This document shows positions 1-11,652 of a stretch of 64,000 nt of DNA, piece after piece. Below the pieces are notes generated by a model that searched no databases, had not been told where the DNA came from, and saw only the letters and a list, made by a program, of their open reading frames with translations. The translations under genes were made by a program, and so were the position numbers. Every line of letters starts with the position of its first letter. The first letter of the stretch is position 1. Source of the stretch: Gnetum montanum (taxonomy: Eukaryota; Streptophyta; Gnetopsida; Gnetales; Gnetaceae). The stretch spans positions 220,898 through 284,897 of the forward strand of contig MNCI01033474.1 in the NCBI GenBank assembly GCA_015680685.1. The letters run 5' to 3'.

Positions 1-1613
1 AGGTTTAATTGTTATCATGCCTATAACACTCTGTTTGTAGCCTGTCATATTATGACCTACTTCTAGAATCCATCTGGCATTGTGTATTATGTAGGCGGGT
101 AAGTGTTTTCGCGGTGTTATAATATGCTAACCATTGTCTGAATTCGTTTCAAGTATAAAGAATTGTCTATATTCTATGGTGTAGGTTCTTCATCAATGAG
201 AATGGTCTCCAGGGTAATATAGATACATTGTCTATGGCCGAAACTTCCATAAAGGAGTTCACCTCTATTAGCAATGTATGTGCCGGTGTTATGGGATAGC
301 TAGAACTTGAAATCCCACATTACCCTACTCGTTATGTTGACTTCTTCGTGAAGTGTAAAAAACTCGGATGGCTAGATAAGGAGTGGACCTTAGATCATCC
401 TCTTACTGCCACTGACGTGCAAGAGAGAATCCCACCATTTCCTTCGCCTTTTGGATGCGATAAATTATGCTATGGTGGTTTAGTGTACAATATTATAGGA
501 TGGAGACAATGCATAAAATCGTCTTATTTTGCTATATTTTCTAAACCTTTGTTTTATGTATACAGTTATAGAATCACGGGAGATCACGATTATGGCCTTC
601 GATCGTGAAGCAAGCAGTCTTTTGTTTTGTTATGGTGACATAAAGGAAATGCAACGTTGGCTCAACCATAGTGTGGTTCCAGCTATCCTAACCAATAATC
701 TTTAGGAAGTTGGACTGATGGAGCTATTTTTGGCTGTAATCCCCAACGTCACCGTGGGTGAAATGTTAACCCTAGTTAACTCCTTCAGCAAGGAAGCTGA
801 GTGTCTTTACATATGTGTGTGTATCGTATGTGTGGGCTTTGATATTGATGCTCAACTGTTCTTCGACTTCTTTGGCATTCCTTCTGATGGCCTTCCAGTA
901 GAAGAAAAGTCAAAGAGGAGTTCTAAGCATCAGCAGGAGATAGAGGAGTGGCTAGGGGTGAAAAAGGAAGTGAAGGGAATCCTTGCTAATGAAATCGAGT
1001 TGGAGGTGGCTCATACCATTTATCCCTACTTCTAGGCCCGTGCCTTCCCCAAGTTGCTTTCCCAGGGAAGAATCCTCACTATAGAGTAGGCTCGGATTAT
1101 GTGAGAGGTTATGGAGGAGGGAAGATGGTATAATTGGGTCAACTACTTCACTGAAGGCCTGCAGGTTGAAATGGTCAAGCTTGCAAGAAGCTTGAGTCCC
1201 GATTCAATGTGCATTTCACCTTTTTTATAGCTTGTTTTCAGTGTTTTACTGAATTCCTGGTGGTTCAAAGGGATGGAATCTAGGTGTAGCAAGATCATAA
1301 CCAGATTTCCAAACCATGGATTTCCTAGGTTTTCTGTACCACCCGATCACAAGACCCCCTGAAGGTATTGGAGATTCCCTTTCACTTACAACTAAGGATT
1401 TGGTGGTGCCTCGTATGTGGGGCTAGGACAACATAGGTGGGGTGCTTCCTTCTTACACTGGTAGTGTATCAAGAGGGAAATGCTTGGTGGAAGAAATAGT
1501 GATTTCGTCAGTCCAGCAGAAGAAACATCGTCTAGCCATGGAGTCTCTTGGTCTGACTAACCCTAAGGGAAAGAGGTTACAAATTAAGTTTCATATGAAC
1601 AATCCCCCATCTG

Positions 1614-1715
1614 GTAAGTAGAGAGATGCATAATTAGTTTATATATTTATTATACTACATATAGACGTAACATCGCGTAGCGTTTGTAAATGTTTCGATT
1701 AACTATTTTTAGCAG
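1614..1715 (+). other. Predicted intron (102 bp) in the degenerate gene
   Basis: The exon ends at CTG before GTAAGTA and the next begins after TTTTTAGCAG. Joining them keeps one open frame (phase 1) that then reads through to about 1938 with two C-to-T type stops. Donor and acceptor both fit plant consensus. Confidence 0.6.
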
Positions 1716-3094
1716 ACAAAGGGAAAAACGTAGATGAGTTGACCCCTGAAATAGGGGCCATAGTCATTCAGCATGACGAAGGGGCCCCAATTTTGGAAAA
1801 GGAGGCCCCTGTTAATAATGTTTGTGGCACATAGTTTCTTGTGCCTGAAGAAGAAATGGAAGTAGAGGACACTAGGATCGGTTTGGATGAACCAAGAAGA
1901 GAGAAGCAGCTTGACATTAGTGAGTTTGAATTTCCTTAGAGGGCAAACCTCACGTTACTACCTTGAGGGTTTTACTGAGTTGAGTTTTGCGTTATTGTAA
2001 TGCCTCAATTGTTCTTTATGTCTACTACACTATGTCTAACTCATTTTTGTTCGTGTAATAGGCACTTTTGACGCTGGTGTCGTGCCTTTGTCAGTGGGAT
2101 CAACTCAGCACTGGGATAAGACTCCTGACAAATTTTCCTTTATGGAAGGCATCACAAATGATATGATCAGCCGTCTAGAGTGATTCGATCCTAAGATAGG
2201 TACATGAGTGATTGTTGGTATTATGACGTTGTGTCATCTTTGCTGCATCTAATTCTTATTTTTATGTTACAAGATCTCGCCTCAGATGGGATCCCAAAGA
2301 GCTCGTTGACTTAGACACCTCCCCTGAACCCTCATCGGAGCTGACCGAAGTGCCATGCAGCCTTTACGATGAAATGCATAAAATGTGCATTACGCTCGAC
2401 CCACTCTTTATGGGAGTGTCAGAACGCCAACGAAACTCTTTGGAAGAGGGTGCAGAAAGCAGAAAAGGAGAAGACAGTCCTAACTAGTAAGGTTGAGGAC
2501 TTTGAGTCTTGAAATGAATTTCTGCTAGCTCAGGAGGCCAATGATGAGAATTGGCAGACAGCTGTAATTGACTACGCCCGTTATTGGATGGTCATCAAAA
2601 ACAATGTCTAAGCCAGTCATGAGCTCATTGAGAAATGGATGTAAATGAATCTCCTAGCTCAGAAGAACCAAGACTGAAAAGACTTCAGTGCAATGGTCCA
2701 AGAATGGGGGTAGACACAGAAAGACCATAAGCATGTGTATAAGTGAGAATGTACTGCCTACCGCCAACATTACAGGGATTCTGCTATTGAAGCACGGTCC
2801 CTTCAGCTGTTTCTTGATGTCATCAGTGCTTCTGGAGTGTATGAAAAGTTTCAGGAGCAAGTGACAGTAAGCGCCTCCCCAGAGAGAGAAATAAACCTCC
2901 CTGGTGGGGAGACCACTATTGCTTCTTTCTTCCTTGAACTGCCCCGATGGACTCTTGTGGAGAAGGGGAAGCTTAAGGTTGGAATTGATCTAGGAGATGG
3001 TGTTTGGTCTAAGCTTACCGAGGACGAGATCATGCAATGCTTGTGGGTTGGTTTGGAACAGATTCCTTTCGCGGCTGACACTGGACCATCATAG

Positions 3095-3173
3095 GTAAGT
3101 TGTAGGACTATTACATTCTTGTTATGCGTAGTCTCGATGATAGTGCTAACGTGCACTTCATGTAAAATCGTAG
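3095..3173 (+). other. Predicted intron (79 bp) before the acidic last exon
   Basis: Donor GTAAGT follows directly on an in-frame TAG at 3092-3094. A CAG there would be the ideal exon end, so the stop looks like a C-to-T change at the splice site. A GCTAACG branch-point-like site lies about 30 nt before the acceptor CGTAG. Phase is 0, and the acidic frame opens immediately after it. Confidence 0.65.
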
Positions 3174-3587
3174 GATCGACATGAGGAGGATCCTCATGAG
3201 GATGAGCGTAATGGAGATGATGGTCCCCATGAAGAGGGTCTTCACGAGGAGGAGCGTAATGAAGATGATCAAACTGGCGACGAGAAATCCCATGAAGAAG
3301 AGCCCCTTAGAGAGGACCACCCCCATGAAGGCACACCCTACAAAGAAGGTTCCTACGAGGATGATTTTTATGAGGCAGAGTTGGATTTGGATGGGACAGG
3401 TGAAGGTGGTAACAATGGCAATTTGTGAGGTGGTTATACTGGCCAACCTTTTATTACAATGGAGTGGCGTAAAAAGGACAGTGTTCGTTGATTTAAATGA
3501 TATAATTTGTGTGATACAAAGATTTTAGTTTCCAGGAAATTAAGCATATTGTTAGAAGGATTATACTTTTTATGCCACTATGGGTCA

Positions 3588-3740
3588 TTAATAGTTTAAG
3601 GCCATTTCAGGCCAAATCATCATAAGTGTAAACAACAAAAAACTAAATTGCCTGTTTTAGGTGATGACGGGCTGTAAATAGTTTAAGGCCATTTTGGGCC
3701 ATAAATAGTTTAAGTCCATTTCGGGCCATAAATAGTTTAA
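3588..3740 (+). repeat. Short tandem repeat, unit about 27 bp
   Basis: A unit of the form ATAAATAGTTTAAG-GCCATTTTGGGCC occurs about two and a half times in tandem from 3671 to 3740, with a looser copy near 3588. The rest of 3492-3938 is non-coding with nothing recognised. Confidence 0.7.
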
Positions 3741-3938
3741 GCATAAAAGCATGGCAGGAAAAATGCAACAAGAAAGATCATAAATTGTGTAATAGTAAAC
3801 ATTGTGGACTGGTACGACATGTCACGCTAACGGGTTCATTTTTTAGCCTTGTAATTGTTTCTTGATCATTTTTAGGTTTGGTGATGCGTATGGACGAGGG
3901 GGCTTATTACAGCATTCCTCTACGCTACCATCTTCTTC

Positions 3939-5285
3939 CTAGAAAGGTAATTCGGCCCAAGTCAAGCTTTTATTGGCCACTGTGTTAGCCTGTTTGACTG
4001 TTGGGATAGGGGTTTGATCTTCAGGGACTTCAATCTCTAACCCTTGTTCCATTTCCACATTATTAACCACTTGAGAGGTCATCTTATCACCATGGATGAT
4101 CACTTCCCCTCCTGCATAGGGCAAGTGGATCTCTTGATGAATGGGTGATGAGATTGCCCTCAATTGAGCTAGCTAAGACCTCCCTAAGATTAGGTTGAAG
4201 CCAGGCATCTCCTCGATGACGATGAACACAACGCTTGTGGGGAATTGATCCCCTGCCACAAAGTTGATGTGCATCATTCCCTTAACTTGTACTCTTGCCC
4301 CATTAAATGACTTTAAACATGACATTGTTGTGGGATTGATCTGGTTGAGCAAACCTAGTTTGTCCACTATAGGGAATGGAATGACATTGGCAGCGGCCTT
4401 GTCATCTACGTGTACTCTCCGGATTCTGTACTGGTCGACCTGGATAGTGATGAACATGGGCGTTGTTGTCACCTAACCCTTTTCTGGGTCATCCTTAATG
4501 GATTTTTCATGAAATGTCAATTGGGAGGATCGTAGTTATTCAGCAGTGGGGGGAAGCATAATCAAATGGATTGCTTCTTCATCTGCTAGCATGTTTTTGT
4601 CCATGGGTATGGATGTTAGCATGCAAACCATGGCTTCACGATGCTTTTGGGATGTCATCAACAAGTCATACAGGCTCAGTGTTGTATTTTTCTATTTGAG
4701 AACCTGATTGACTTGCGTAAAGGTATCAAGGAGATCATGCCTACGATATGGTTGTTTGTTACCCCTCTCTTCTTCCATTCTTCCTAGGAGACAGATCCCT
4801 AAAGGCAGAATAGTTTCTAGTTGAGGATTATGTTTTCTTGGGTAGGGAGAAGGTGGTTGCTCTTGCGTAATGTCATTTCTTTTAGAAGAAGGTGGGGCCA
4901 AGGGCGTCAAGGCAAGGGGTGTAGGCCTAGGAAATCCCAACGTAAGGCGATCCTTGGCTATGTTAGCTGTCATATGCCCTTCTCCCTTCCTATTAGATTG
5001 TGATTGGGATGTTGACTTAGAAGGTTTCCCCTGCGTAGTAGGAACAACTAATGGCTTTGGCACCCTGATGACAAAGGGTGCCTTAGGCGTGGGCGTGGAC
5101 TAGGTCGCGGCTTTACCGATAGTGGGCTACGGGACGACGGTAGGAGACGAGACTTGGAGGACAAAGGGTGGTCGCTGAACCATGCTTGTCGATGTCGATA
5201 GGCTTGTCGTCTGAGATAGGAAAGGAGGTACGTGCCGCACAAAGGGCTATTTTGGCTGTGCTTGGCCATCACCTTCCGTACCTAC
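3939..5285 (-). pseudogene. Ty3/gypsy (Tat-like) gag-end and aspartic protease fragment
   Basis: Reading from 5285 downward, a proline/serine-rich linker (5272-4692) is followed by a retropepsin-like domain (about 4560-4173) with motif VDDKAAANVIPF at the active-site position and GFNLILGRS at its C-terminal end. The post-protease segment SSPIHQEIHLPYAGGEV (4163-3939) matches the layout seen after protease in Tat-type polyproteins. The catalytic D-S/T-G triad is altered (DDKA), so the enzyme would be dead. Stops separate the three pieces. The upstream gag half is missing because element E's LTR begins at 5286. No reverse transcriptase follows; the fragment ends near 3939. Confidence 0.75.
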
Positions 5286-5514
5286 TGAAACACCACAAAA
5301 TTTCAAGCTTAGTACTTCTCCAAAAAGAATCGGGCTAAGTCATGACGTTCCCCAGCATGACTAAAAGCTTAAGGGCCCCACAGACAGCTTCAAGCAGAGT
5401 CAAAATCAACAAAAAAGCAATTCCTTGGGACCCATAGACGACCACAATGACATCTAGTATCAAATATGGCAACTTTGGAGATCAAGATACTTAGTTTTCA
5501 CCAAGTATACATTC

Positions 5515-6066
5515 TCAGCGTATACGCCCAGCGTATACGCCCAGCGTATACGCCCAAGTTTGCATCCACAGCGTACACATCCACAACGTATATGCTCAGC
5601 GTACACGCCTCACATGTACGCTCAGCATGTACGACTGATGTATACGCCTGGCATGCAATTCCCGAAAATGGCATGGAAATAGCACTTTAGAGCAAGATTT
5701 GGTACAAGGCATCAACTCACACAAACAGAGCAATCACCAGGTGTTAACATCATGCATTCTGGAGTCCATACACTGAGTATTTACATCCTGTATGCCTAGC
5801 ATATATGTCCAGCATGCATCCACCGCATATACGCTCAGCGTGTATGCCTAGTGTGTACGCCTAGCATGTACAAAGTGTCAGATCAAGGTCAACCAAGCTG
5901 AACATCCACAGGAAGCATCTTCATGGCATTTGAATTCAAATCTGAAGGACGAACGATTTCTTCTATTCTGATCAAGTTTGTACGCCCAGGTCATACGCCC
6001 AACGTGTATACACTGGCATACAGCGTGTATACGCTGGCGTACAGTAGTTTACGTTGGCGTACAACA
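5515..6066. repeat. GCGTATACGC palindrome array in U3 of element E
   Basis: Repeated GCGTATACGCC/CAGCGTACACGC units and variants occur in three clusters (5515-5650, 5780-5872, 5985-6066), all upstream of the TATA box. Units are spaced irregularly at roughly 9-15 bp and vary at the centre, so this is not a simple microsatellite. Confidence 0.85.
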
Positions 6067-6150
6067 CACTGTACACTTGTAAAATTTCATTCTTTAGCAT
6101 TCAGTCAATGCACCACATATCACCCAACCCGAGTCTAATGTCTAAACCTG

Positions 6151-6158
6151 TATAAAAA
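6151..6158 (+). promoter_or_regulatory. TATA box of element E LTR
   Basis: TATAAAAA followed by a C/A-rich stretch, about 610 bp before the LTR end and about 85 bp after the last palindrome cluster. Confidence 0.7.
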
Positions 6159-6765
6159 CCCCAATTTTTCATTAGATAGGGGTTGGCAATTTTGAGCAAA
6201 CTAGAAAGAAAAATAGAGAAAAACAGAGATGCTAAGAATCAGAGCAAAAACCCTGTATGCTAGACCTTACCCTGCACGCTGAGCATACAGCCTTTACACT
6301 GCACCTATAGTTTAAGCTAGTACACACAGTCATCCTTACATCCACCAAGGCTATTCGTTCGCCTTGTGTTAGAGTCACAACTACGTTAGACCGGTGCATT
6401 GTAACTCTAATTTCACAATCATATTGCTACATTTCTTTGCTAAGATTTGTTACAGTTTTTCCATTCATTGTTACATGTTTACTGTTTACGCTCTTGTACG
6501 TTTACACTCCGTTTTATATTAGTTACGTCGTTTACGCTCTAATTCATATTAGTTACGCTATTTACATATGACCCAGCGTATAGCACATCGGTGTATGTTT
6601 GGGGAAATCCTTGCTTGATCTGCGTGCGGACCACTCAAGGTACTCTACCTTCATTAATTTTAGCTTGCCCTCAAGCGAAGGTAGGGTCTTCTGTGCATGT
6701 CCAGGGATCTCCAGGTTTTTGTTTCATTCGAGTCGAAGACCGATGATTTCGGATGGTACAGAAAT

Positions 6766-6784
6766 TGGCGCTAGAAGGAGGGCC
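6766..6784 (+). other. Primer binding site of element E
   Basis: TGGCGCTAGAAGGAGGGCC lies just after the LTR. The same site, slightly changed, follows the C LTR (61447) and, on the minus strand, the F LTR (10127). I could not assign the tRNA with certainty. Confidence 0.75.
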
Positions 6785-6824
6785 CAAAACTACTTAAAAC
6801 TTACTGTGCTTCAGAACTCCTAGT

Positions 6825-7310
6825 GTCTACACTATTGAGTATACATCAACCCTGTCTGCAAAACTCCCAGTGTCTACGCTACTGAGTTTACGCTATACAC
6901 TCTACGCTGTAGACTCTGTCTTACGCTGCTGAGTTTATGCTGTATGCTCTACGCTGTAGACTCTATCTACGCTGTATGCTGTAGATTCTGTTTACGTTGT
7001 ATGCTGACTCTCTCTACGTTGCTCAGTATATTGCTGCTGAGTATACGCCGACTCTATCTACACCTCTTAGTATACGTTGAATGTAGTACGCTGTAGATTT
7101 TGTCTACGTTGTACGCTGACTCTGTCAAAGCTGTACGCTATAGACTCTATCTACGCTACTCGGTATACGCTCTACGCTACCTTGCCTACACACTTCAACA
7201 TATACTTGTATGCTGTCACTATACTCTGGTCATTGAAGCCTATATGCTAAGACCTAGTCTATACGTTGTATGCCACGAACGTAGGTTTACGTCGTACTAG
7301 GTATACTAGT
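6825..7310 (+). repeat. TACGCTGTAGACTCTG-type degenerate repeats in the leader of element E
   Basis: The untranslated leader between primer site and gag consists of interleaved short units (TCTACGCTGTAGACTCTG, TACGCTACTGAG, GAGTATACG). It is related in flavour to the U3 array, but sits downstream of the LTR. Confidence 0.75.
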
Positions 7311-7324
7311 TTCATACAATTCAC

Positions 7325-9610
7325 TATGTCGTATTCTCAACTGTTCATCATGAACACTGCGAACTCCAATGCTACAACCAAGATAGTCACAGACATCGTA
7401 GGCACCATGGCCGTTCAATAGCCCGTGGCACAACCCACAGTGGGGCCTTGTCGATCTCTTAGATTTTAAGGGAGGAACCCATCGTTTAATATCATAACTT
7501 AGGAGCAATACAATTTCATATACGTGAAAATACAAGCTAGCCTCGCTGTAGACCAAACTGAAATAGAAGTTAAAAGGTAATACAAGCTAGCCTCGCTATA
7601 GGGGAGGATAAGAGTTCATTCCTTCCTTGTATGATATCATCCCTCTCCCAGAGCATTACTTTAAGTTGATCTCACAACTCCTCCTACAAAGGAGTTAGTC
7701 CTTAGACCAGTCTCTGGCAAATCCCCAATTGGAAGAGGAAGATGACTTCGCAGCTCAATCTGAGCATGAAGATTCATATCATACTCTTAGTCTGCAAACC
7801 TATGAAAACCCTTTGTTTCATCCAGCCATAGGGGAAATTACGTCCCTTCAACCATTTAAATTCACCTAAGCACAAATACCTCAACAAGAATCATCCACAC
7901 TTGTTCATATTCCTCCTGCAACCGATCCGCAACTCAACACACTGCCCCTTACTATTCCCCCTATTGCAACAATACCTCCATTCTTGCAAATACAACCTCC
8001 TCAAAATGATGTAGCAACAACCTTCCTGCCCCGAGTGATTAGGATGTCGCATGTAATACCGGCTTCTACATCCGCTCATTACATACCGTGGATCCCAACC
8101 CAAGGAGCATCCTTTACAACTGTAATCCAACAAGTTCAGGGGATTCCTACAGAAAACATGACCAGGCAATGGATGACGATTGGTGCTCAATCACAACAAC
8201 CCCCCCATTATAACATACCACCTCACACAATCTTACCAGCTAACATCCTCCAAGTACAACCGCAACAACAACAGCAACCCCTTACCTACAACGTGTCACC
8301 CTTCGCACCACCCGCTACAAGTATCCATCAAGTACAACCTTCGACCACACAAATTTCTATCTTCCAACCCATTGTCCAACAATATAATCTGTATACTGTA
8401 CAACATCCCCAACCTACCATCTCCCCTAGTGCCCAAGACTGGGCTGATGCCAAAAAGCTAATGCAGGAGCTAACTGACGAGGTCAAACGCCTCAAAACAG
8501 CCCCCGATGGAGAGCTGAAGGTAGTGGACTTCTATCACGATGACCGTATTAGCTCTTCGGTCCCGCCTCTAACATTACCCAAGGGTGTGTCCTTACCCAC
8601 GTTGACTAAATACAATGGGGAGACAGACCCCAACGCTCATCTCATAACCTTTAGACTAGAGTGCGTGCTACTTTAGGCATGGCCACATGCCATTCTACAA
8701 GTGTTCCCCATGTACCTCACTGGGAGAGCACTTGATTGGTATCGGGCCTTACCACGAAACTCAATATCTTCTCTAGAAGATTTGTTGCACCAATTCATCA
8801 CCAAGTTCAAGTATAACTTGAAACCCAAAGCAACACTAGACAACCTCATAAAGGTCAAGCAAGCACCCCTTGAACCTGTCCAAAAATTCATCCAGTGGTG
8901 GAGTGCTGCTCTCAATGAGCTCCACGAGCCCATCCCAGAAACGTATCTCCTCACCATCCTAAAAGGGGCCGTCAACGATTTTGTCAAATCCAAACTATAT
9001 TATCTCAATGCACACATTCTGAGTCAAGGGTTTGTACAGATCAAGAACATAGAGGAGGCAGCACAAAACAGTCATGATCCTGCATATTCAGCCTTTAAGA
9101 ATCAACATAGAAAGAAAGATAAAGAAAAGGTTAAAACAACTATAGCAGTAGTAGTGGAAACACAACAAGGGAATGTAGGACAATAAAGCAAACTTCCTGT
9201 TGCCCCTGCTAATTATGCTAAACCTGCTCCTGCAATGACGCTCGAAGCATCCACATCACAAAACCCAACACCGGGCCATACGAGAAACTTTGAGAGGAAA
9301 GACCCCTCTCAATATACGTCGTTGCCCATGAAACCATTGCAGTTGTTTGACCAACTCCTGAAGGCTGGATTAATGAAACATAAATAGTTGTCCCCTGCAG
9401 CGATCCAAAGGCATGATCGGTTTTATCAACTGGTTCAGAACCCAAACCTAGCAACGTCAGATGAGCCCCCAGTACCAAAAGGCTTTAGAATGGACCATTT
9501 TTGCGATTATCATCAACGTAATGTCAATATCCTAGCCATTAACATTTGATCTAAGATCCACTGTTGTTGATCTGTCAGGGGTACAGTGGCATTTGGTGAA
9601 GGAATAAATT
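7325..9610 (+). pseudogene. Gag of element E (Tat-like Ty3/gypsy)
   Basis: Gag would package element RNA in cytoplasmic particles. The likely start is the ATG at 7325. A Q/P/T-rich N-terminal half (7800-8430) precedes a conserved gag core at 8431-9186, with motifs KYNGETDPNAHLITF, FPMYLTGRALDWYRALP and FITKFKYNLKP, the same arrangement as the C gag at 62.6-63.0 kb. A further segment with FCDYHQRN (about 9500) resembles the Tat region preceding protease. Stops (for example after CVLL at 8673) and shifts break it. Protease and polymerase domains do not follow; the frame dissolves near 9610, where minus-strand element F material begins. Confidence 0.85.
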
Positions 9611-9649
9611 CCTTCCCATTGCAGTATATGAACTTGTATTCTTATTTCT

Positions 9650-10133
9650 CCTTGAGTTCTTGTGGATACATGGGAAAACCTATCATAAGTTTGGCACAGA
9701 GGAATTTATAATGCTCCCTGCCTTGAATGTGTCCCTCAAGCTCTTTATTTTGGAGCCTGAGGGATCAGCGTGGTCACACCGGACTAGTTGGCAGCTCAAC
9801 CACAAGAACTTGCAGAGTCCATGGATTCTCGAGGCTGGCAATGTCAACAACGATGGTTGATGCAGCCATTCTCTATGTAGTTCGAGAGTAATCGGCAAGG
9901 ATAAAGATCATACGTGAAAAGGCAAGGTAAGGCAAAGTAAGGTGAAAATGGGCTTTCTACCCTGTAGGATTCCAAAGGAATTGTTGAAGCGATCGATCTG
10001 CACCACACAATCTCGCAAATAACCATGAAGGTATTACATTTACATCGATCGACAATGGGTATAGATAGCTTACAGGATTACCCACAAAATGCTGATTGGA
10101 GAGGTTCAGGCCCTCCTTCTAGCACCAGAAAAC
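9650..10133 (-). other. Leader of element F; no coding sequence recognised
   Basis: This lies immediately downstream (minus strand) of the F primer site. Short open frames exist on both strands, but none carries a motif I recognise. The exact E/F junction, between about 9610 and 9680, cannot be placed by eye. Confidence 0.4.
10109..10127 (-). other. Primer binding site of element F
   Basis: On the minus strand it reads TGGTGCTAGAAGGAGGGCC, two bases off the E site apart from the flank. It defines F as minus-strand with its 5' LTR to the right. Confidence 0.75.
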
Positions 10134-10815
10134 TATAATGATGGAAAATGTCAGTCGCTAGAAATACCGAGCGAAGTTCCGTGTACACAGTTCCAACCCT
10201 AGATCTGTGTGAGGGTCGTGCTGGGGAAAACGAATTCGAGGTACCCTGAATGATCTTGTTGATCAAATAGGGACTTACTCAATCAGTAAAATTTTGTAAT
10301 AATCAGATGTCGATTTCAATGAGGAGATATGATATCATTAATATCGAAGGTAATGAGAGCGATGTAAACGATTCAAAGAGATTATAAAATCTATGTAGAT
10401 AGGATGCAATAGATTGGATTTAGAGAGTGTGCAATCCCAAGATTTGGGATTTAGCTTATAAACATAATATGTTGGATACAATGATTACAAGTAGGCTTTG
10501 GTTTAGATGAAGCACATGTTAAGAACAGGAAAGCTATTCAAAGATGAAATAAGTAAAGGCCAATCTACCTTGTTCTAGCCAATCTGGGCACAAGGGAGTT
10601 AGACCCGAAGTAGAATTTCTGCTAACTAGCAGTTTCTAATCAAAAGCTCTTGTTAGTCACCTTCGATGTTCTTAGGGCTACGGATTCTTTCTCGTTCTCT
10701 TGCTAATCTTCGCCAAAGGTTGTCAATAATTGCCAATGAAAAAGAATTTCTCAAGGAGAAAATTCACCAACAGAGAGAAATTTTTTGCCAACCCTCTGAT
10801 CATTGTCAACTGGAG

Positions 10816-10823
10816 TATTTATA
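10816..10823 (-). promoter_or_regulatory. TATA box of element F LTR
   Basis: TATAAATA on the minus strand, downstream (in transcription sense) of the palindrome array that occupies 10905-11545. Confidence 0.65.
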
Positions 10824-10904
10824 AGGTTAGAATCAGGAGAAAAAAGTGGTTTAGATGATGCGTGTCTTGAACCTACAAAATGCCGTTGATTTGATGCGTT
10901 TGTG

Positions 10905-11545
10905 TTTGAAGCTTGCGGTGCTACACTACATTATGCTCTGAAGCGTAATGTGTCGTAATCTACCTTTGTTGGAACTTTGGCAACTAACTATTCTCCGGTT
11001 ACGCTGTAATATGTTGGAGAGCGTATTGTGATGTAAGAACTATTAATGCCTGAATTGCATTATTTCCATCAATTATCTACTTGCTTTATGCTACATTACG
11101 CTACATAGCGTAACTCAGCGTAACATAGCGAACCTGCAAAAAATTGAAGTGTTGTTGCTACGCTTCCCTTGTTTCTGTTCAGTCTTTTTGGGATTTATTA
11201 CGCTACACTGCATAATGTAGTGTAATAGGCCCTTAGCCGAAAAAAGAAAACTTGCTGAGATGTGTGACAGGTTGTAGATCTTTGCTTGAGCCTCGAGATT
11301 TTGCTGAATCATTGAGGTCTCGAATTTTTGTTCTCTCCGTTGTTGCGACTAGATGGACTGTCTTCTTGCATTACATTGTGTTACGCTACATTATTCTGCA
11401 TTGCATAACTCGGCGTAATATGTGAAAAGTTAAGATTTTTGAAACATAGCTAACTTGCAAAGTTGAAGGCTTACCATTGCACACCCTTGTCTTGTTCTGT
11501 CCTCTGGAGTCTATTACGCTACATTGCATAGTGTGGCGTAACAGG
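10905..11545. repeat. TTACGC/GCGTAA array in U3 of element F
   Basis: Units such as ATTACGCTACATTATGC and GCGTAACTCAGCGTAA appear in three clusters (10905-11035, 11085-11235, 11365-11545). Facing ATTACGC and GCGTAAT halves give repeated imperfect hairpins. Confidence 0.75.
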
Positions 11546-11652
11546 CCCATAGCCGAAAAGGGAACTTGCTGAGCTGCAACTTATCACAAATCCTTGCCTA
11601 AGTCACAAGATTTTGCCGAATCGTTGAGGCCGTGAAATTTCACGGTGTTTCA

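Larger units (their letters stand above)
185..3491 (+). pseudogene. Degenerate multi-exon coding region with coiled coil and acidic tail (possible accessory-protein copy 1)
   Basis: I do not recognise this gene. Coding-quality stretches run at about 185-473, 566-1250, 1380-1613, 1716-1975, 2062-2199, 2274-3094 and 3174-3491, separated by short intron-like gaps. Part 566-1250 reads as a globular domain (motifs IPSDGLPVEE, YNWVNYFTEG). Part 2400-2836 is rich in E, K, Q and N with coiled-coil character. The last exon is extremely acidic (repeats of HEED, EERNED) and ends at a TGA at 3489. Internal stops are TAG, TAA or TGA of the kind a single C-to-T change produces, which suggests silencing followed by deamination. 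One frame change near 2400 is needed. Order of parts (domain, linker, coiled coil) resembles the accessory ORFs at 12.3-14.8 and 59.0-60.1 kb. A host gene fragment is the alternative. The start lies outside or near the left edge. Confidence 0.5.
5286..6760 (+). mobile_element. 5' LTR of element E (Tat-like Ty3/gypsy)
   Basis: The LTR starts TGAAACACCACAAAATTTC, shared with LTR starts at 60243, 63014 and (minus strand) 11652. It ends ...GGATGGTACA, six bases before a primer-site-like sequence. It interrupts the minus-strand protease fragment to its left. U3 is filled with GTATAC-based palindromes; the TATA box is at 6151. No 3' partner was found in the window, so E is truncated or rearranged. 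Confidence 0.8.
10134..11652 (-). mobile_element. 5' LTR of element F
   Basis: On the minus strand it starts TGAAACACCGTGAAATTTC at 11652 and ends near 10134, seven bases before the primer site. It has cut into the G/H 3' LTR, whose sequence resumes at 11653. U3 carries an array of TTACGC/GCGTAA inverted units. Confidence 0.8.

Noticed and set aside
3181-3528. Basic methionine-rich open frame (plus) and an opposing minus-strand frame over 3111-3446
   Set aside because: Both are shadows of the acidic frame that opens exactly at the predicted splice acceptor at 3173. Their composition is an artefact of GAG/GAT-rich DNA.
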